A stretch of 64,000 nt of DNA from Ligustrum vulgare (Eukaryota; Streptophyta; Magnoliopsida; Lamiales; Oleaceae): contig OY743169.1 in the NCBI GenBank assembly GCA_963555705.1, positions 49,156,124 through 49,220,123 on the forward strand. The letters run 5' to 3'. Of the stretch, positions 43,988 through 56,710 are shown one piece after another. Numbering within the stretch: the first letter of the stretch is position 1; every line of letters begins with the position of its first letter. Position numbers and translations under genes: made by a program. Under the pieces are notes generated by a model. That model worked only from the letters and a program-made list of their open reading frames with translations. It was not told where the DNA came from and did no database searches.

Positions 43988-44903
43988 AATATCAACGAAA
44001 AAAAAGAATATTAAGTATTAATTTAACTAACTTTATCGATTGAATAAATCTTTTGATATAAAAAAAAAATTATGCAAAAGCCCAATCCAGTATCTATAGG
44101 CAAAATGGACTTGCCCCACCTAAGAAAGCTTCGGAATAGATGGGCCTAGCTCATATCAAGTCTTCCATTGGAGCAACGAATTTCACTGTACAAGTTCCAT
44201 AGCCCGAACTATGAGCTCAGCGCTTTGCCATCCAGAAGACTATGCCTAAGGTTGGTAAATTGTTCACCTCAGTAAAATCATGGACTAAAAGGAGCTCTGC
44301 TCAGCACAGAGAATACTTACCTCAAAGTAAGTGGATTTCCTAGAGCCATCCAATTTAAATAATATTTGTGCAAAGGAGGCGCCTACCATGTATATTGCAG
44401 AAAATATTGTATTATTGGGCCCCACCAGAAGCATGGTTAAAACTTATTCTGTAAGTTATGATCATTATTTGTATAGATTAGAGTGAAAATATCTATATTT
44501 AACTACAATAAACCCTTAATGTAGTCTATAAATAGAATAGTTTAAAACATTTTAATACATGCAAAAATCTTGGAATTATAAGCTGTTACTATACTTCTAA
44601 AACACCAGTATCTTTTCTCCCTTTTTATTGTCATCTTATTAAGGTCTTATTGCACAAATCATCCGACCTAAGTTGACTAAAAGTTGCCACTTATCAAGAG
44701 TAATTTTTGACTTCAACAAAATTGATTATCGATTTCATAGTTGGGAATATATGGATTGAAGTATATGGAGTGTACTTCAATAATGGAACAAAGAATTTGT
44801 CCCAACGTTCAGAAATAATAGACCAAAGTTAATTCATAAACTAATTAGTTAAAACAGTAATAATTAAATATATATGTATATTGATGAGTGCTTTAAGAGC
44901 ACG
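43988..44903. other. unassigned intergenic sequence
   Basis: 44090-44420 is GC-richer and may be an LTR fragment (TTGGGCCCCACCAG near 44413), but I find no partner. The rest is AT-rich. Confidence 0.35.
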
Positions 44904-46218
44904 TGTTTGATTCACTTACCGTTGTGTTTTGTTACTTGTTTAATTTCATTAAAAATGTGTTTGATAGCGAGGGTGAAATTTAGGTGAAAAAAAATGAATT
45001 CCAGAGAATTGAATTATTGGGAATTGGAAGTTAATATGTTTTATTGGTTTAATTTTCTAGTTGAAAAAAGTGAAAATTTTTCCTTGTTTGACTAACATTA
45101 TTTACAATGACAAATAAATCAAGATTTAGCTATTTTAATAATAAAAAATATATATATTTTATTTTTCACACATTTGTACTTGATAATAATAATGTTAATT
45201 TTAAAAAAAAAATCAATTAAGAAAAATAAAAATGATCAAACGTGACGAAAATGGTTAAATGAATTGCCGACAAAATAAATCCTCATATGTTGATTGGAAA
45301 ATGAATTCACTGATTTCCTAGAAAAGCCGCGCGTGAAGTAAATAGTTGGAAAATGAATTGATTGGAAAAATGTAGCAATCAAACACTACAAGGTGGAAAA
45401 TTTAGTGGGATTTCGATTTTCTAGGGAAAAAATTGCGGTTTCAAACACACCCTAAAGTATCATTTACCGTATTTTTGTGTATTGTGTTGTGTAAGACCAC
45501 AAAGAAAGAAAAGAATTGAAAATTGACCAAAAATTGCTAAAAGTCAAGAATTGGGGATCAAAAGTTGAACCGCACTTACGACTGTAAGTCACTTTCCACA
45601 GGAAGAAAATTTCAGAGATCTAGTTATGGCCGTAATTGATTCTCTCACGGCCGTAACTGATGAGCAAAATATTTTCCTATTTTGACTAGGAGTCTATCTT
45701 TGGAAACTCTTTGTGGGACTCCTAGGGCACGACTTTAAGGACATAAAAATGAGAAAATAAGTACAAAAAGGATGCTGGAAAAATAGGGTTTTGAAGAGAA
45801 AGTTCTAGGGAGATTTTCAAGAAAGAAGAATCAACAAGAATGTGAATTCAAGACTCAAATTGAAGAGTTTACGTACCATGACAATATTGGCTAGAGTTCC
45901 TTTTCTTGTTCAAGGGGGGAAGTTGTGTCAATTCAATTTTGTTATTTTCTTTTCCCACAAACTAGTAACGTTGCATCTATCTCTTTCCTTTCAATTGTTG
46001 AATTATAAGGTTCTGAATGTTAATTGAGTTTATTTGATTAATGTATTTGATTTGGCCCATTGAATTGTTTAATCTTTAAATTCATGTATATGCTATGTTT
46101 ATATCTTTGATCCGTAATTGTTATTAGATCTTGACTATTGGTAGCAAATAAATCTTAAGTAGGTTTAATAATAATTCGAATTTGATTGATTAATTCGAGC
46201 TTATGAAATTTAAATCCA
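44904..46218 (+). repeat. truncated LTR, plus orientation, Athila-like
   Basis: Matches 48898-49727 along its length except for the MITE at 44953-45452. Shared landmarks include TTACGACTGTAAGTCACTTT, GGCCGTAACTGATGAG and CTCAAATTGAAGAGTT. A TATA-like CATAAAAATGAGAAAATAAG and the TAGGGTTTTGAAGAG leader show that transcription would run on the plus strand. Similarity ends near 46218, about 470 bp short of the other copy's end. Copies differ by roughly 10-15%. Confidence 0.7.
44953..45452. mobile_element. Tourist-like (PIF/Harbinger) MITE, 500 bp
   Basis: Ends AAATGTGTTTGA and, in reverse, GGGTGTGTTTGA, flanked by TAA at 44950-44952 and 45453-45455. The sister LTR keeps the uninterrupted site TTTCATTAAAGTATC at about 48936-48950 (TAA at 48942-48944), so both boundaries are confirmed inside the window. 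Confidence 0.9.
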
Positions 46219-46229
46219 ATTATTTTGTT

Positions 46230-48895
46230 CTGAATGTTAACTTAGTCATGGAATGATTACTCCTCCTCTCCTGGGTCATCCAATGTAATAACTTCCAAGT
46301 TTGTTGTTTGAAACCCTTCGTAATATGGCTTGAGGCGGTGTCCATTTACCTTGAATAGCTTATCGGTCTTCAATCTCTTGATTTCAACTGCACCATGGGA
46401 GAAAATATTAACAACAACAAAAGGACCAACCCAACGAGAACGAAGCTTACCTGGATGCAGCTTGAGCCAATATTGAAAGAGAAGCACTTATTGGCCATCA
46501 CTACAGCTTTTTCGAGAAATGGGTTGGTCGTGGAATGCTTCAGTTCAATCTTTATAAATCATTGCATTCTCGTAAGCTTTGTTCTAGATCTCTTCCAGTT
46601 CTTGCAGTTGAAGCTTCGTATGATTTCCAACTGTTTCCCACTCCATATTGCATTGCTTGATGCCCAGTAGGCTTTATGCTCTAGTTCCACCAGTAGATGA
46701 CATGACTTTCCAAACACCAGTCGGTATGGAGACATCCCAATTGGTGTTTTCTAAGAGGTTCTATATGGTCACAAAGCATCGTCTAGCCTAGTGCTCCAAT
46801 CCTTTAAGTCCAGCTTGACTGTCTTTTCGAGTCTAGATTTTATCTCTCTGTTAGAGATCTCTGTCTGTTCACTGGTCTGAGGGTGGTATGCAATGGATAC
46901 TCTATGCAACACCTCGTATTTCTTTAACAAAGACTCGATAGTTTGGTTGAAAAAATGTTTCCCCTGTCATTGATCATTGCTTGAGGGATTCCGAACCTGC
47001 TAAAGATATTAGACTTGACAGACTCTGCAACAAATTTAGCATAATAGTTCGGGTGGCTTTTGCCTCCACTCATTTTGAAGCATAATCCGCAACTAAAATA
47101 ATGTAATTGCACCCGAAAGAAGGGTGAATGGTCCCATGAAGCCAATGCCCCAAACATCAAAAATTTTGCATACAATGATGGGAGTTTGAGGCATTTGGTT
47201 TCATTGGGATAGATTACCTATTTGTTGGAACTTGTCGCAAGACTTATAGAATAAAAAAGCATCTTTGAAAAGTATAGGCCAATAGAAACCACTCTCCAGT
47301 ACCTTTTGTGCCGTTCTCCTAGGTCTAGAATGTCCTCCACAAGCATATGAGTGACAAAATGTGAGAATTGATTGGTGCTCAGATTCTGGCACGCATCTCC
47401 GGATGATTTGATCCCACAAAACCTGAACCAACTTCTCTTCCTCCACAACAGTCAATTTGGATGAAACAAGCATGAGGAGCGTTTCTCCCCTTCCAAGGAA
47501 AATGTACTTCAAATGGCTGGGTAAGGGTTTCATCTCTTCCATGGGTGCCTGCACAATAGAGGGTGGCAATTTTTTAGGATGGTTCGTCAATTGAATGGTT
47601 TTGACATTATACCTGCTTGGGACGGGTCCCAATGAATTCAAGGCTGCTGTGGTGATCTGCAATTCATTGCTCATTTCCACCTCTCCATTTTTAATTTGCT
47701 CCAATTACTCGGAAAGGGCTGTCTCAAGCTCATCCCTACAATTTAGTTCAAAGACTTTTTGCAAAACATGAGCAATGACATTAATAGCATAAGTAGTACA
47801 AACATCATTTGCGTGTTTCATCGCATCATAGATATTAAATTGCACTACCTCCCTATCAAATTCTATTATCAAAACCCCTTTTTCTTACATCAATTATGGT
47901 TAGGGAAGTTGACAAAAATGGTCTTCCGAGCAATATAGGAGTGGAGTTAGGTGAGTGATCATCATTCAGGTCTAGTACATAAAAATCTGCAGGAAATACT
48001 AGACCCCCTACTTGCAAAAGAACATCTTCTACCATCCCATCTGGATAAGGATTATAATGATCATCTAATTGAATTATAACACTAGTTTCAAATAGTTTTT
48101 CCAGTTTTAAAGAAGTATAGGTGGATCTAGGCATTACATTAATTGACGCCCCCAAATCTATCGAAGTGCGATCTATCTTAGTACTTCCTATTTGACCCGG
48201 TATAGTGAAAATAATTGGATCCTTGCACTTGGGAGCAGTGCAGAAACAATTTCTCCCATCCTCACCTTCTCATTTCCCTTCAATTTCCTCTTATCGATGC
48301 ACAAGTCCTTCAAAATTTCGCGTAACGCGGAATTTGCTTGATTGCATCAAAGAGAGGGATGTTCATCTCTACCTTCTTGAATGTGTCCAACATCTCCTTT
48401 TCCTTGGTTGCCTCATTTGCTTTGGCCAATCTGCTTGGAAAAGGGGGTGGGGTTGACTTAGTAATCAAGTTAGAGTTGAATTTTACTTGAGGGGTTTGTG
48501 AAGTGGCATCCTCCTTTTAAATTTCTTTTTCATCTTCTTCTTCATTTATGGGGGTTTGTTTTTGTTAACATTCAATTTCCTTTCCACCCCGCAAAGTCAT
48601 GGCACTAAATTTTTTGGGTTGACTTCAGGTAGAGATAGTAATTTGCCTCTGGATTGTGTCTTCAATCCGTAATTGGATGTAGCTATTTGGATCATTTGGT
48701 TCTCCATATTCTAAATGCTTGACTCAGCATCCTATTGAAATTGTAATTTTTTAGAAGCAAATGTTTTAACCATATCTTCAAAAGACATACCTGAGTTTTG
48801 GGATTTTTGCTGATATTACCCTTGAGGCTGGAAATTTCCTTGCTATTGAAATTGCCTTTGAGTTTTTTTAGTGATGAAGCCTGGGGGTTTGTTAG
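46230..48895 (-). pseudogene. deleted Athila (Ty3/gypsy) interior, inverted between plus LTRs
   Basis: Read on the minus strand: gag end (48650-48900, NLENQMIQIATSNYG), protease (48155-47856: MGASINVMPRSTYTSLKLEK, FPADFYVLDLND, ILLGRPFLST), then a join, integrase zinc finger (CHSYACGGHSRP, FYKSCDKFQQIGN), core ([17 protein letters not shown]) and C-terminus (LRSRWVGPFVV, KVNGHRLKPYYEG) ending near 46257. The GASINVMPRS protease and the wording are typical of Athila. RT and RNase H are missing: PLPSHLKYIFLGRGETL, the RT N-terminus, is joined in frame to DQIIRRCVPESEHQSIL, the integrase N-terminus. The ORF direction is opposite to the flanking LTRs. Confidence 0.8.
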
Positions 48896-48897
48896 TT

Positions 48898-50200
48898 TTT
48901 GATTCACTTATTATCGTGTTTTGTTGCTTGTTCAATTTCATTAAAGTATCATTTACATTATTTTTGTGTATTGTGTTGTGTAGGGCTACAAAGAACGAAA
49001 AGAATTGAAAATGGACCAAAAAGTGCTAAAAGTCAAGAATTGTGGATCAAATCCGAAACACACTTACAGACGTAAGTATGTCTATTATGACCATAAGTCA
49101 CTTTCCACAGGAAGAAAACTTCAGATATCCAGTTACGGTCGTAACTAATTCTCCAATGTCGGTAACTTATGCATAGAATATTTTCTTGTTTTGATCGGGA
49201 GTCTATCTTTGGTAACTCTTTGTGGGATTCTTGGGGCACGACTTTGAGGACATTAAAAGGAGAAAATACACACAAAAAGAGGGCTGAAAAAATCGGGTTT
49301 TGAAGAGAGAATTCCGGGGAGACTTTCAAGAAAAGAAGCATCAACAAGAAGGCGAATTCAAGACTCAAATTGAAGAGTTCACCATGACCATGCTGGGCTA
49401 GGATTCCTTGCTTGTTCAAGGGGTAAGTTTTTTCTATTCAATTTTTTTATTTTATTTTCCTACAAATTAGTAACGTTGCATCTAACTCTTTCCTTTCAAT
49501 TGTTGAATTATTACGTTCTAAATGTCAATTGAGCTTATTTGATTAATGGATTTGATTTGGCCAATTGAATTATTTAATCTTTAAATTCATGTATATGCTG
49601 AATTTAGATCTTTGAAAAGTAATTGTTATCAAATCTTGACTCTTGGTAGAAAATAAATCTCGTGCATGTTTAGTAATAATTTAACTTGGATTGATTAATT
49701 TGAGGTTGTGAAATTAACAACCCAATTCAGTCTATTTCTTCTCACTTTTCATATTAGTCTAGCATTAAATCCTAAGAGGTTGTTTAGGATTACCCATTTG
49801 TTAGAATTGAATGAAAGAGTCTGTTTTGATTTAATTCACATAAGGCAGAATTGTGATAATCAGAGTCTGTTGATTATCTAAGATTGATAAATTGAACAAG
49901 GGATAGAAACACGTTGGATGGAAAAGTATAACAAAACTTGAGAGCACATCTGAACCAGAGAACAAGATCTTCTCTCATATTAATTCTTTAAACATATTTG
50001 CTTATTATTTTATGCATAATTTTCATTCATGCAAAGCCAAATAACAAAACCAACATTCTATTCTAATTTCTCAAGCAACTAATTAGGTTCACTATTCCTA
50101 GTGGGTTCAACTTTTACTCCGGCTACTACATTTTAACTAATATTTAGTGAGCAAGGAATTAATTATATTTTTGTGTATTTCGACATTCATAATATTTATA
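48898..50200 (+). repeat. LTR, plus orientation, Athila-like (fuller copy)
   Basis: Same sequence as 44904-46218 without the MITE, then another 470 bp ending in a TTTTTGTGTATTTCGACATT-like stretch after GGTTCAACTTTTACTCCGG. Such an end (GGATTCGACC...-like plus a CGACA terminus) is what I expect at the U5 side of Athila-type LTRs, again plus orientation. The precise right end is uncertain by some tens of bases. Confidence 0.65.
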
Positions 50201-52252
50201 TAAAATTTGACATGCACGTATGTTTAAAATATATTATTTAATTATTATTTATGAATGAGGAATTATGTGTATAGTTTCGGGATGTGTAAATTCTTAGTTT
50301 CGCCATCTCTTTTCACTATTCGAGAACACCACCATGTAGAGTCCTGAATAACCTTCGAAATGGCGTATTGTAGACACATAATCAGTTGACGTACATGCCT
50401 CGAAAACCTTAATAAAAAAGGTTGGCAATTCTATATGTTAGTTTTAAATGGCCTATTTTGATGAGCTGTAACTTTTACTACAGTTGACCATATTACATTT
50501 TGACAAGGATATGAGATGCCAGATCATGAATATTTCCAAATGGTATATTGAAAGTTCAATTTTGATGATAAAAAGAGTACTGAAAATTGAGACGAAAGTA
50601 GCCGCTTGAAAAGAAATCGAAAATAGTTTTTAGAGGCTAAGTTTGACGAGTGATAACTTTTACCTTGGTTATCCATTTTATAATTTGAAAATAATGTTGT
50701 AATTTATTCCTTGAGAACTTCGTATTGGTCTGAAGAACTCTCTATTTCGACTTCATATGTCCCTGTAACTTTTTAGAGTCATTTTGCCATTTTGGTACTT
50801 TTTAATACGTTTTGGGACTAAAATATAAGTTTTATATTTTATGGGAACAAAAGAGAAAATAAAATGATTTATTTAATTGAACATTGGTTGTTGATAAGAA
50901 CTATAAAGAGAACCATTCAAACATTAGTTTAAATATACCATAATACATTTTAATTAGGGCGATCCCGATAATTATTTTAGTTAAACATTTTGTAGGGAAA
51001 TTGTCCACTTTAATTTTGTTGGACCTTAATTTATAATTATTAGTTGAAATATAATACAGTTATAGTTTATATATATGATAGGTAAGGAGTGACGATCATT
51101 CTTGTTCGATTCCAAGCGGATATTAGTGTTGCAAAATATTGAGGAATAAAGTCGTGAACTATAGGATACCCAAGAAGTGAGGTAAGTAACGTTTCAACTA
51201 CAATGCAAACCATAGTATTTACATTATTATGTGATTCTATTCTATGTGATTATGTGAGATATATTGTTGGTGCAAAATACGTGGAATCTGATGTGACAAT
51301 TATTTGTATATGATGAAAGTATGTGAGACATGATTTGATGATATGACATGTTATTAATGCACATAAATTCATTGCAATGTCATATTATTTGATAATGATA
51401 TGTTATTGATGCACAAGATATATTATGGCATTCATGTGCACATGTATTGTGTGGTTAGAAGAAGTCCTTCATAAATGGTAAAGAAAGAGATAAAGAATAT
51501 AGAGAGATATATGGAGAGAGAATGACATAGATGATAGTAGAATCACTCTATGAGTGTATCGTACCTTACTTCGCGTCCTAATATATACATCTGCTTGAGA
51601 CTCCTGACGGTCATTAAAGGTAGTTGAGGATGGGTTAAGGGTAGTCAAGGATGGGGTGTTGGCAGTCCGACGCCAATATATGGGTAGTTTTGGGAGGTCT
51701 CTTGGTGGCTTAAGGACTGTAGATCAGAACGCTAAGGGCTGTATATAAGGTCAGACCTCTTTGATGTAATATAATTCCTGGTGTAATATCTTGAGGCTTC
51801 GTGGGCGACGATGGATACAAAATGGGGTGTTGTCTTTAACGTGTTCTCTCTTCTACTCTTACATTTTCTGAAAGTACATTTTTGGGCTCCTAAGCCCAAA
51901 GTTCTTTCTTCCTTTGTGATAAGGAAAAATTGAAATTTTACCTTTATCAGTTATTTCATGTGAGCCTCAATTTTCTCTACCAATTGATTTCTACATACAT
52001 ATGTCTTCATTTGAAAGAATCAACGTTAATTCACATTAAGCCTAAATTGTGTTGTGATCATTAAAACAAACTTATATTTGATCTACTATGATCGCAACTT
52101 CTGGTGGCCTAGTCGTTACCTTATTGTTAAAATGACTCAAGCAACCCTGATTTTATTTAAATTAGATTCATATCTCATTCGAATCCCCTAACGCTTATAT
52201 AGACACAACATATCTACTACAAAATTAAAGGTAGGCACGTCAGCCCCCAATG

Positions 52253-52253
<1 letters not shown>
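50201..52253. other. degraded LTR-like sequence, no gene
   Basis: 50270-51200 looks like an old chromovirus-type LTR (repeated GTAACTTTTAC/AGTGATAACTTTTACC words, then GAAGTGAGGTAAGTAACG, the same exon-donor context as in the young LTR at 56711), but no partner was found. 51540-51960 is GC-richer with short repeats GTAGTTGAGGATGGG / GTAGTCAAGGATGGG. No coding region. Confidence 0.3.

Positions 52254-52287
<34 letters not shown>
52254..52287 (+). repeat. (AT)n microsatellite
   Basis: About 17 uninterrupted TA dinucleotides. Confidence 0.95.
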
Positions 52288-52292
<5 letters not shown>

Positions 52293-52429
52293 AAATAAAG
52301 GAAAGAAATAGTAAAGACTAGAGCATGAAAATCCATGATCCCTGAGGCTGTCCTACCAACAATGACGTTTACTATTCAGGTTGTGGGTTTGTTTTTGTTC
52401 TCGAATTTTCATTGGACATGGTCATTCCT

Positions 52430-53808
52430 CGAGCATTTTTCGTTACTGATGTAAGATTTCCAAAACCCCATTTTTATTAAGGATTCAATCTCTCACTGTA
52501 ATGCATGGCACTCCTTAGTGGTATGCCCATGGCCATGATTTCACAATACTTGCTCTTATCTCGCTTGTCTGGATGGGACTTAATTCTCTATGGCCACTTC
52601 AACTCCTCCATATCCTTGATTTCCATGAGGATACTGGCCTATGTGTGGTTCAGACGTGTGAAAGCTGTAGGAGGGTCATGCTCCCGATTGCCCCGAGCCT
52701 GATATTTCCATGTACCATGGTCATGTTGTCTCTTGTGTTCGGTCTTACTTTCTACATGATCTGAATTTTTAGTGGTCAAGTCATTTTTCTTGGAGTACAT
52801 TGTTTCTTCCATATTGACGTACTTCACTCCTCGAGTAAGGAGCTCGGTCATTGACTTTGGTGGGGTTTTTGATAAAGGCATCTTGAAAGATTCGCATCTC
52901 ACAACATGGGTGAGCACAGAGATAGCAACAGTAATGTGAAGATCGGGGATCTAGAGCCTTTCTGAGTTGAATCTTGTTATAAAATCACGCAGCGACTTAT
53001 TATGCCCCTGACTCAGCCTCATAAGAGATGAGGTTGTTTTCCTGATGAGCTTGCTAATTGGGAAGAAAGCAAATAACTTGTTAGCAAGATCAGCGAATGA
53101 TGGTATGGAATTGGGCTCAAGGGTTGAGGACCAATCCTTGGCAGCGATGGTCAATGTATGGGGGATCGCCTTGCATATAACTTGATCTAGAGCGATTTAC
53201 AAGTTCATGAAGCCAGTGTACACATTGAGATGGTTCACAGGGTCTGTCGTGCCATCATATTCTTTGATTCTTAGATTCTTGAACCAGTTCAGCAGAGGGT
53301 AAGCTAATATCTCTGGTGTGAATGGTCTGTTGGGGGTGAAACCTACTAGAGCTTGAGTGTTCTGTCGTATGCCTGCTGCTATGCCATCTTGAATGATTCT
53401 TCCAAGCTCAGCGGGGGGCATGGCGACCGTTCTCGAGCTTATTAAAACTAGGGGTGATTGGGGTAACTCTGAGAGCTATCCCCAGCACCATTGTGCACTT
53501 GGTTTTGGGCTTGAACTTGTGAGACATTCCCTTCCTCGGGTGTTGGCGGAGCACGCTGGTTATAATGGGTGGGCAACTGAGTCAATGCGGCAACTTGTTG
53601 ATGGAGTTCTTCCAGTGCTACTAGGGTAGCGACAGTAGGTTGGGGTTGTGACCCCTGATTTTGCGGTAGTGATGGAAGATTATCTTGTAATTTTGGGGGC
53701 ATTTGAGTCTCCCCAATAGGATGATCATGAGCAGGAAAATTTGCTTTTGGAAGTCCAGAACTTGTGTTAACCATGACTTTTATTAACGATTCCCACATAA
53801 GGTGCCAA
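52430..53808 (-). pseudogene. gag: gag of a truncated Ty3/gypsy element
   Basis: Minus strand, starting just inside the LTR at 53809. The N-terminal part (53448-53774) is Pro/Gln-rich with ALEELHQQVAALTQLPTHYN; next come PLLNWFKNLRIKEYDGTTDP and HLNVYTGFMN (53197-53421), then WSSTLEPNSIPSFADLANKL and FPISKLIRKTTSSLMRLSQG (52951-53154), the capsid signature, and the region before the knuckle near 52500-52640 (SHPDKRDKSKYC). The primer-site motif TTGGCACCTTATGTGGGAA lies between LTR and gag. Frame changes separate all parts. No pol follows: the sequence runs into the (AT)n tract, so the element is truncated. Confidence 0.8.
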
Positions 53809-54240
53809 TGATGATGCTAAAAATTTACACATGAAATATTTCGAGCTTAAATAGCAAACAAGCACGATCTGGAGCTTCAAATACCTGAAACAAAGGCGGT
53901 GAAGTGTGACCTTGTTGCCCCTCCAATGCTAAGTCAGTAATGAGAGAGAAAATACAATGGAAGAGGCTATGAACTGTAATAATATTTTTGTACCTTAATT
54001 GTGATTGAAAGGTGTGTATTTATAGGGGTGAGTAGGAGAATGTGAATAGGATAGGATTCATAGTTTTAGGTACAAGCCCTATTAAGATTCTCCATTTGTT
54101 TGAGATAATGTTGGGAAAGTTGTCACAAAGGATTAGAGTTTTTTGGAATATAAGTCCTATTAGGATTAGAAGTTTGCATATTCCCTGTTTGGAGAGAGGG
54201 ATGTTCGATCAATTAAGGGGTAAACACCCGAGCATCATCA
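53809..54240 (-). repeat. 5' LTR of the truncated gypsy element
   Basis: Begins TGATGATGCT and ends AGCATCATCA, a 10-bp terminal inverted repeat. Length 432 bp. It abuts the primer site and gag on its left. No second LTR is seen. Confidence 0.8.
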
Positions 54241-54640
54241 GGCCCTAGCACACTGCCTATTAATTGGGTAAATTTGGTCCCCGGGGTTGAAAATGTATTC
54301 GGGGTGAGTTACGTGCTCAGGGATGAAAAATATGACATGACTGAATATTCAAGTGCTCGAGGATGAGGACAAATGTTTTGCTTGGGTTAAGGACAAATAG
54401 TGTGCTTGGGATTGATGATAAATGGTATGCTCGAGGTATAAATGATGGTGGGGGTTGAGGACCTCCTCAAGGGTATCAAGATATAATATGAGATAATATT
54501 CATGTGCTCAAGTTCGAGCCCTTCATGAGGGGTCGGGTTCAAGGTGGTCCTCGGGGTTACACGTTTGATTAGGAAATTATGTTTGTCAAGTGCTCGGGTT
54601 TGAGGCTTTATGAAGGCTCAGGTTTATATAAAATTTGTAC
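54241..54640. other. unassigned sequence with GTGCTCG words
   Basis: Repeated GTGCTCGAGG/GTGCTCGGG words give it an LTR-like look, but no partner was found. Confidence 0.3.
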
Positions 54641-55110
54641 TAATCAATTTTGTAGTCACACATTAACAAATTAATTGATCAAGAATTATTTATTGGTCAA
54701 AAATCATAAAATTACTTGACCACGACTCATTTTTCGATCATAAATTATAAAATTATTTGATCACAATTTATTAATCTATTAAAAATAACAAATATGATAG
54801 GTCACACCTTATTCACATTCACAAATTACAAATTTTATATTTCATAATTTATTTTTCGATCACAAATGACAAATTTTATGGGTCACAAATTATTTACCGA
54901 TCACAAACAACAAATTATATGACTAAGAAATTCAAATTAATTAATCACGACTTAGTTCTTGATCACAAATTGTTATATTAATTGCTCACAATTTAGTTCT
55001 CGAATAACAATTTATCAAATAAATTGTCACAATTATCAAATTATTTAACCACAATGTATTTCTTAATCACAAATTATCAAATTAATTGGTCACGATAATA
55101 AAATTTAAGC
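54641..55110 (+). repeat. degenerate tandem repeats, about 40-45 bp
   Basis: Ten or so units built on GATCACAAATTATCAAATTA and GGTCACGATTTATT, strongly diverged. Non-coding and AT-rich. Confidence 0.7.
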
Positions 55111-55139
55111 CTTTATTTGGTCCAAAACATTTTTTCAAC

Positions 55140-55684
55140 TTTTCCCCCAAATATGTTTTCATAAAAGACTTCTGAAACAATGGGAGGGTTGAATAAGAAT
55201 AAATCATCAATTAAGTGTTATGAGATTCCACTCCATTTTCTACACAGGTTGAAAAATCATAATATGGACAAACATTTTGAGAAATTCTAGAATATTTTTG
55301 AAAAGATCAATATCAAAATTCCCTTTTCAGATACACTTGCTCAAATGCCCATGTATGCAAGATTCATGGAGGATATCCTTATTCACAAACGAAAGTTGGA
55401 GGAAAATAAAACGGTAATGCTTTTAGAGGATTGCAGTGATATTCTAAAAAAGAAGCTTCCACCAAAACTAAATTTGGTTTGGGATAGCCAAAACCAACAT
55501 CAATAACCTTGCAGCTTGTAGATCGATCCATCAAATACCCAAGAGGAATAATAGAAGATATTCTGGTAAAAGTGGAGAAATTCATCTTCTCAACTGATTT
55601 CGTTATACATGACATGGAAGAGGACAAGAACATGCCGCTAGTATTAGGAAGGCTTTTCTTGGGAACTGGGGAACACAATTATTG
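55140..55684 (+). pseudogene. Athila gag-protease relic, plus strand
   Basis: Plus strand in two frames: gag end with FSDTLAQMPMYARFMEDILI, HKRKLEENKTVMLLEDCSDI and LKKKLPPKL. Then, after a deletion that removes the protease active site, the protease C-terminal half LQLVDRSIKYPRGIIEDILV, KVEKFIFSTDFVIHDMEED and MPLVLGRLFLGTG. The gag-protease boundary words are characteristic of Athila. Stops and a TAG in place of a codon (about 55483) confirm it is dead. The young LTR element starts 20 bp further on, so it inserted in or beside this relic. Confidence 0.75.
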
Positions 55685-55989
55685 ATGTGGGAAAGGGATA
55701 GCTCTGTAGCGACCAAGAATTTTTACGCGATTAATAATTATTTTAAATGAAAATCGTGTCGCTACTATTTCACCCATTTTTATTAAGTTAACGCCACGAC
55801 GTATTCGTATAGCCAAGTCAAGAAATAATCGAGATCGTTCGATTTTAAATTAAATTTCGAATTTCTAAAAATATCTCCATTCTCTTGATTTAAAGTATAT
55901 TAAGTCTAAGTACTTAATTCAATGTTATCCCAATATTTATTTGTACAAAAATTACTTTTATTATTTAAATTAAGAAAATATATGCAAGC

Positions 55990-56490
55990 ATGAGAGGTTC
56001 CATTATATATAATAATTATGAGAATCTTAATTTAATAAATATGGAAAAGTATATAAATGGTTGATAGATTCCATTATATGTAATCATGAAGAGCATAATA
56101 TTTGTATAAATATGGAAAAGTATATGAATGAATTATATACTCCATTATATATAATCATGAAGAGCATAATATTTGTATAAATATGGAAAAATATATGAAT
56201 GATTGATAAGACTCCATTATATGTAATCATGAAGAGCATAATATTTGTATAAATATGGAAAAGTATATGAATGAATTATATACTCCATTATATATAATCA
56301 TGAAGAGCATAATATTTGTATAAATATGGAAAAGTATATGAATGATTGATAAGACTCCATTATATGTAATCATGAAGAGCATAATATTTGTATAAATATG
56401 GAAAAGTATATGAATGATTTATATACTCCATTATATATAATCATGAAGAGCATATTATTTGTATAAATATGGAAAAGTATATGAATGGTG
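55990..56490 (+). repeat. 71/72-bp minisatellite in the LTR
   Basis: About seven units marked by TAATCATGAAGAGCATAATA at 56081, 56152, 56224, 56295 and so on. Units alternate two forms (GAATTATATACTCC and GATTGATAAGACTCC), giving a 143-bp higher-order period. The same array is at 62583-63083. Confidence 0.9.
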
Positions 56491-56710
56491 CTTTACTTTA
56501 AGAAAATGATGTGTTAAAATTAATAGAATTGAATGATTATGTTTACAATATGCCAACTTTATACATCTATTTAAACCCATCTCTTTTACACACAACTCTA
56601 CACATATACACTTATTTCCAATCTCTTGACAAAATCCACAAGTAAGAGAAATTCAAGGTGGTCAAGAAAGTTTTGGTCCATTTACTACTACACTTCATTT
56701 TAATCGTTTA

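Noticed and set aside
54641..55110. Regular repeats that at first look like a CRISPR array
   Set aside because: Units are degenerate and adjacent, with no constant repeat plus unique spacer pattern, in a plant genome with no cas genes. The same holds for the LTR minisatellites.
55379..55678. A 99-codon minus-strand frame
   Set aside because: It is the shadow of the plus-strand Athila gag-protease relic, whose motifs are clear.
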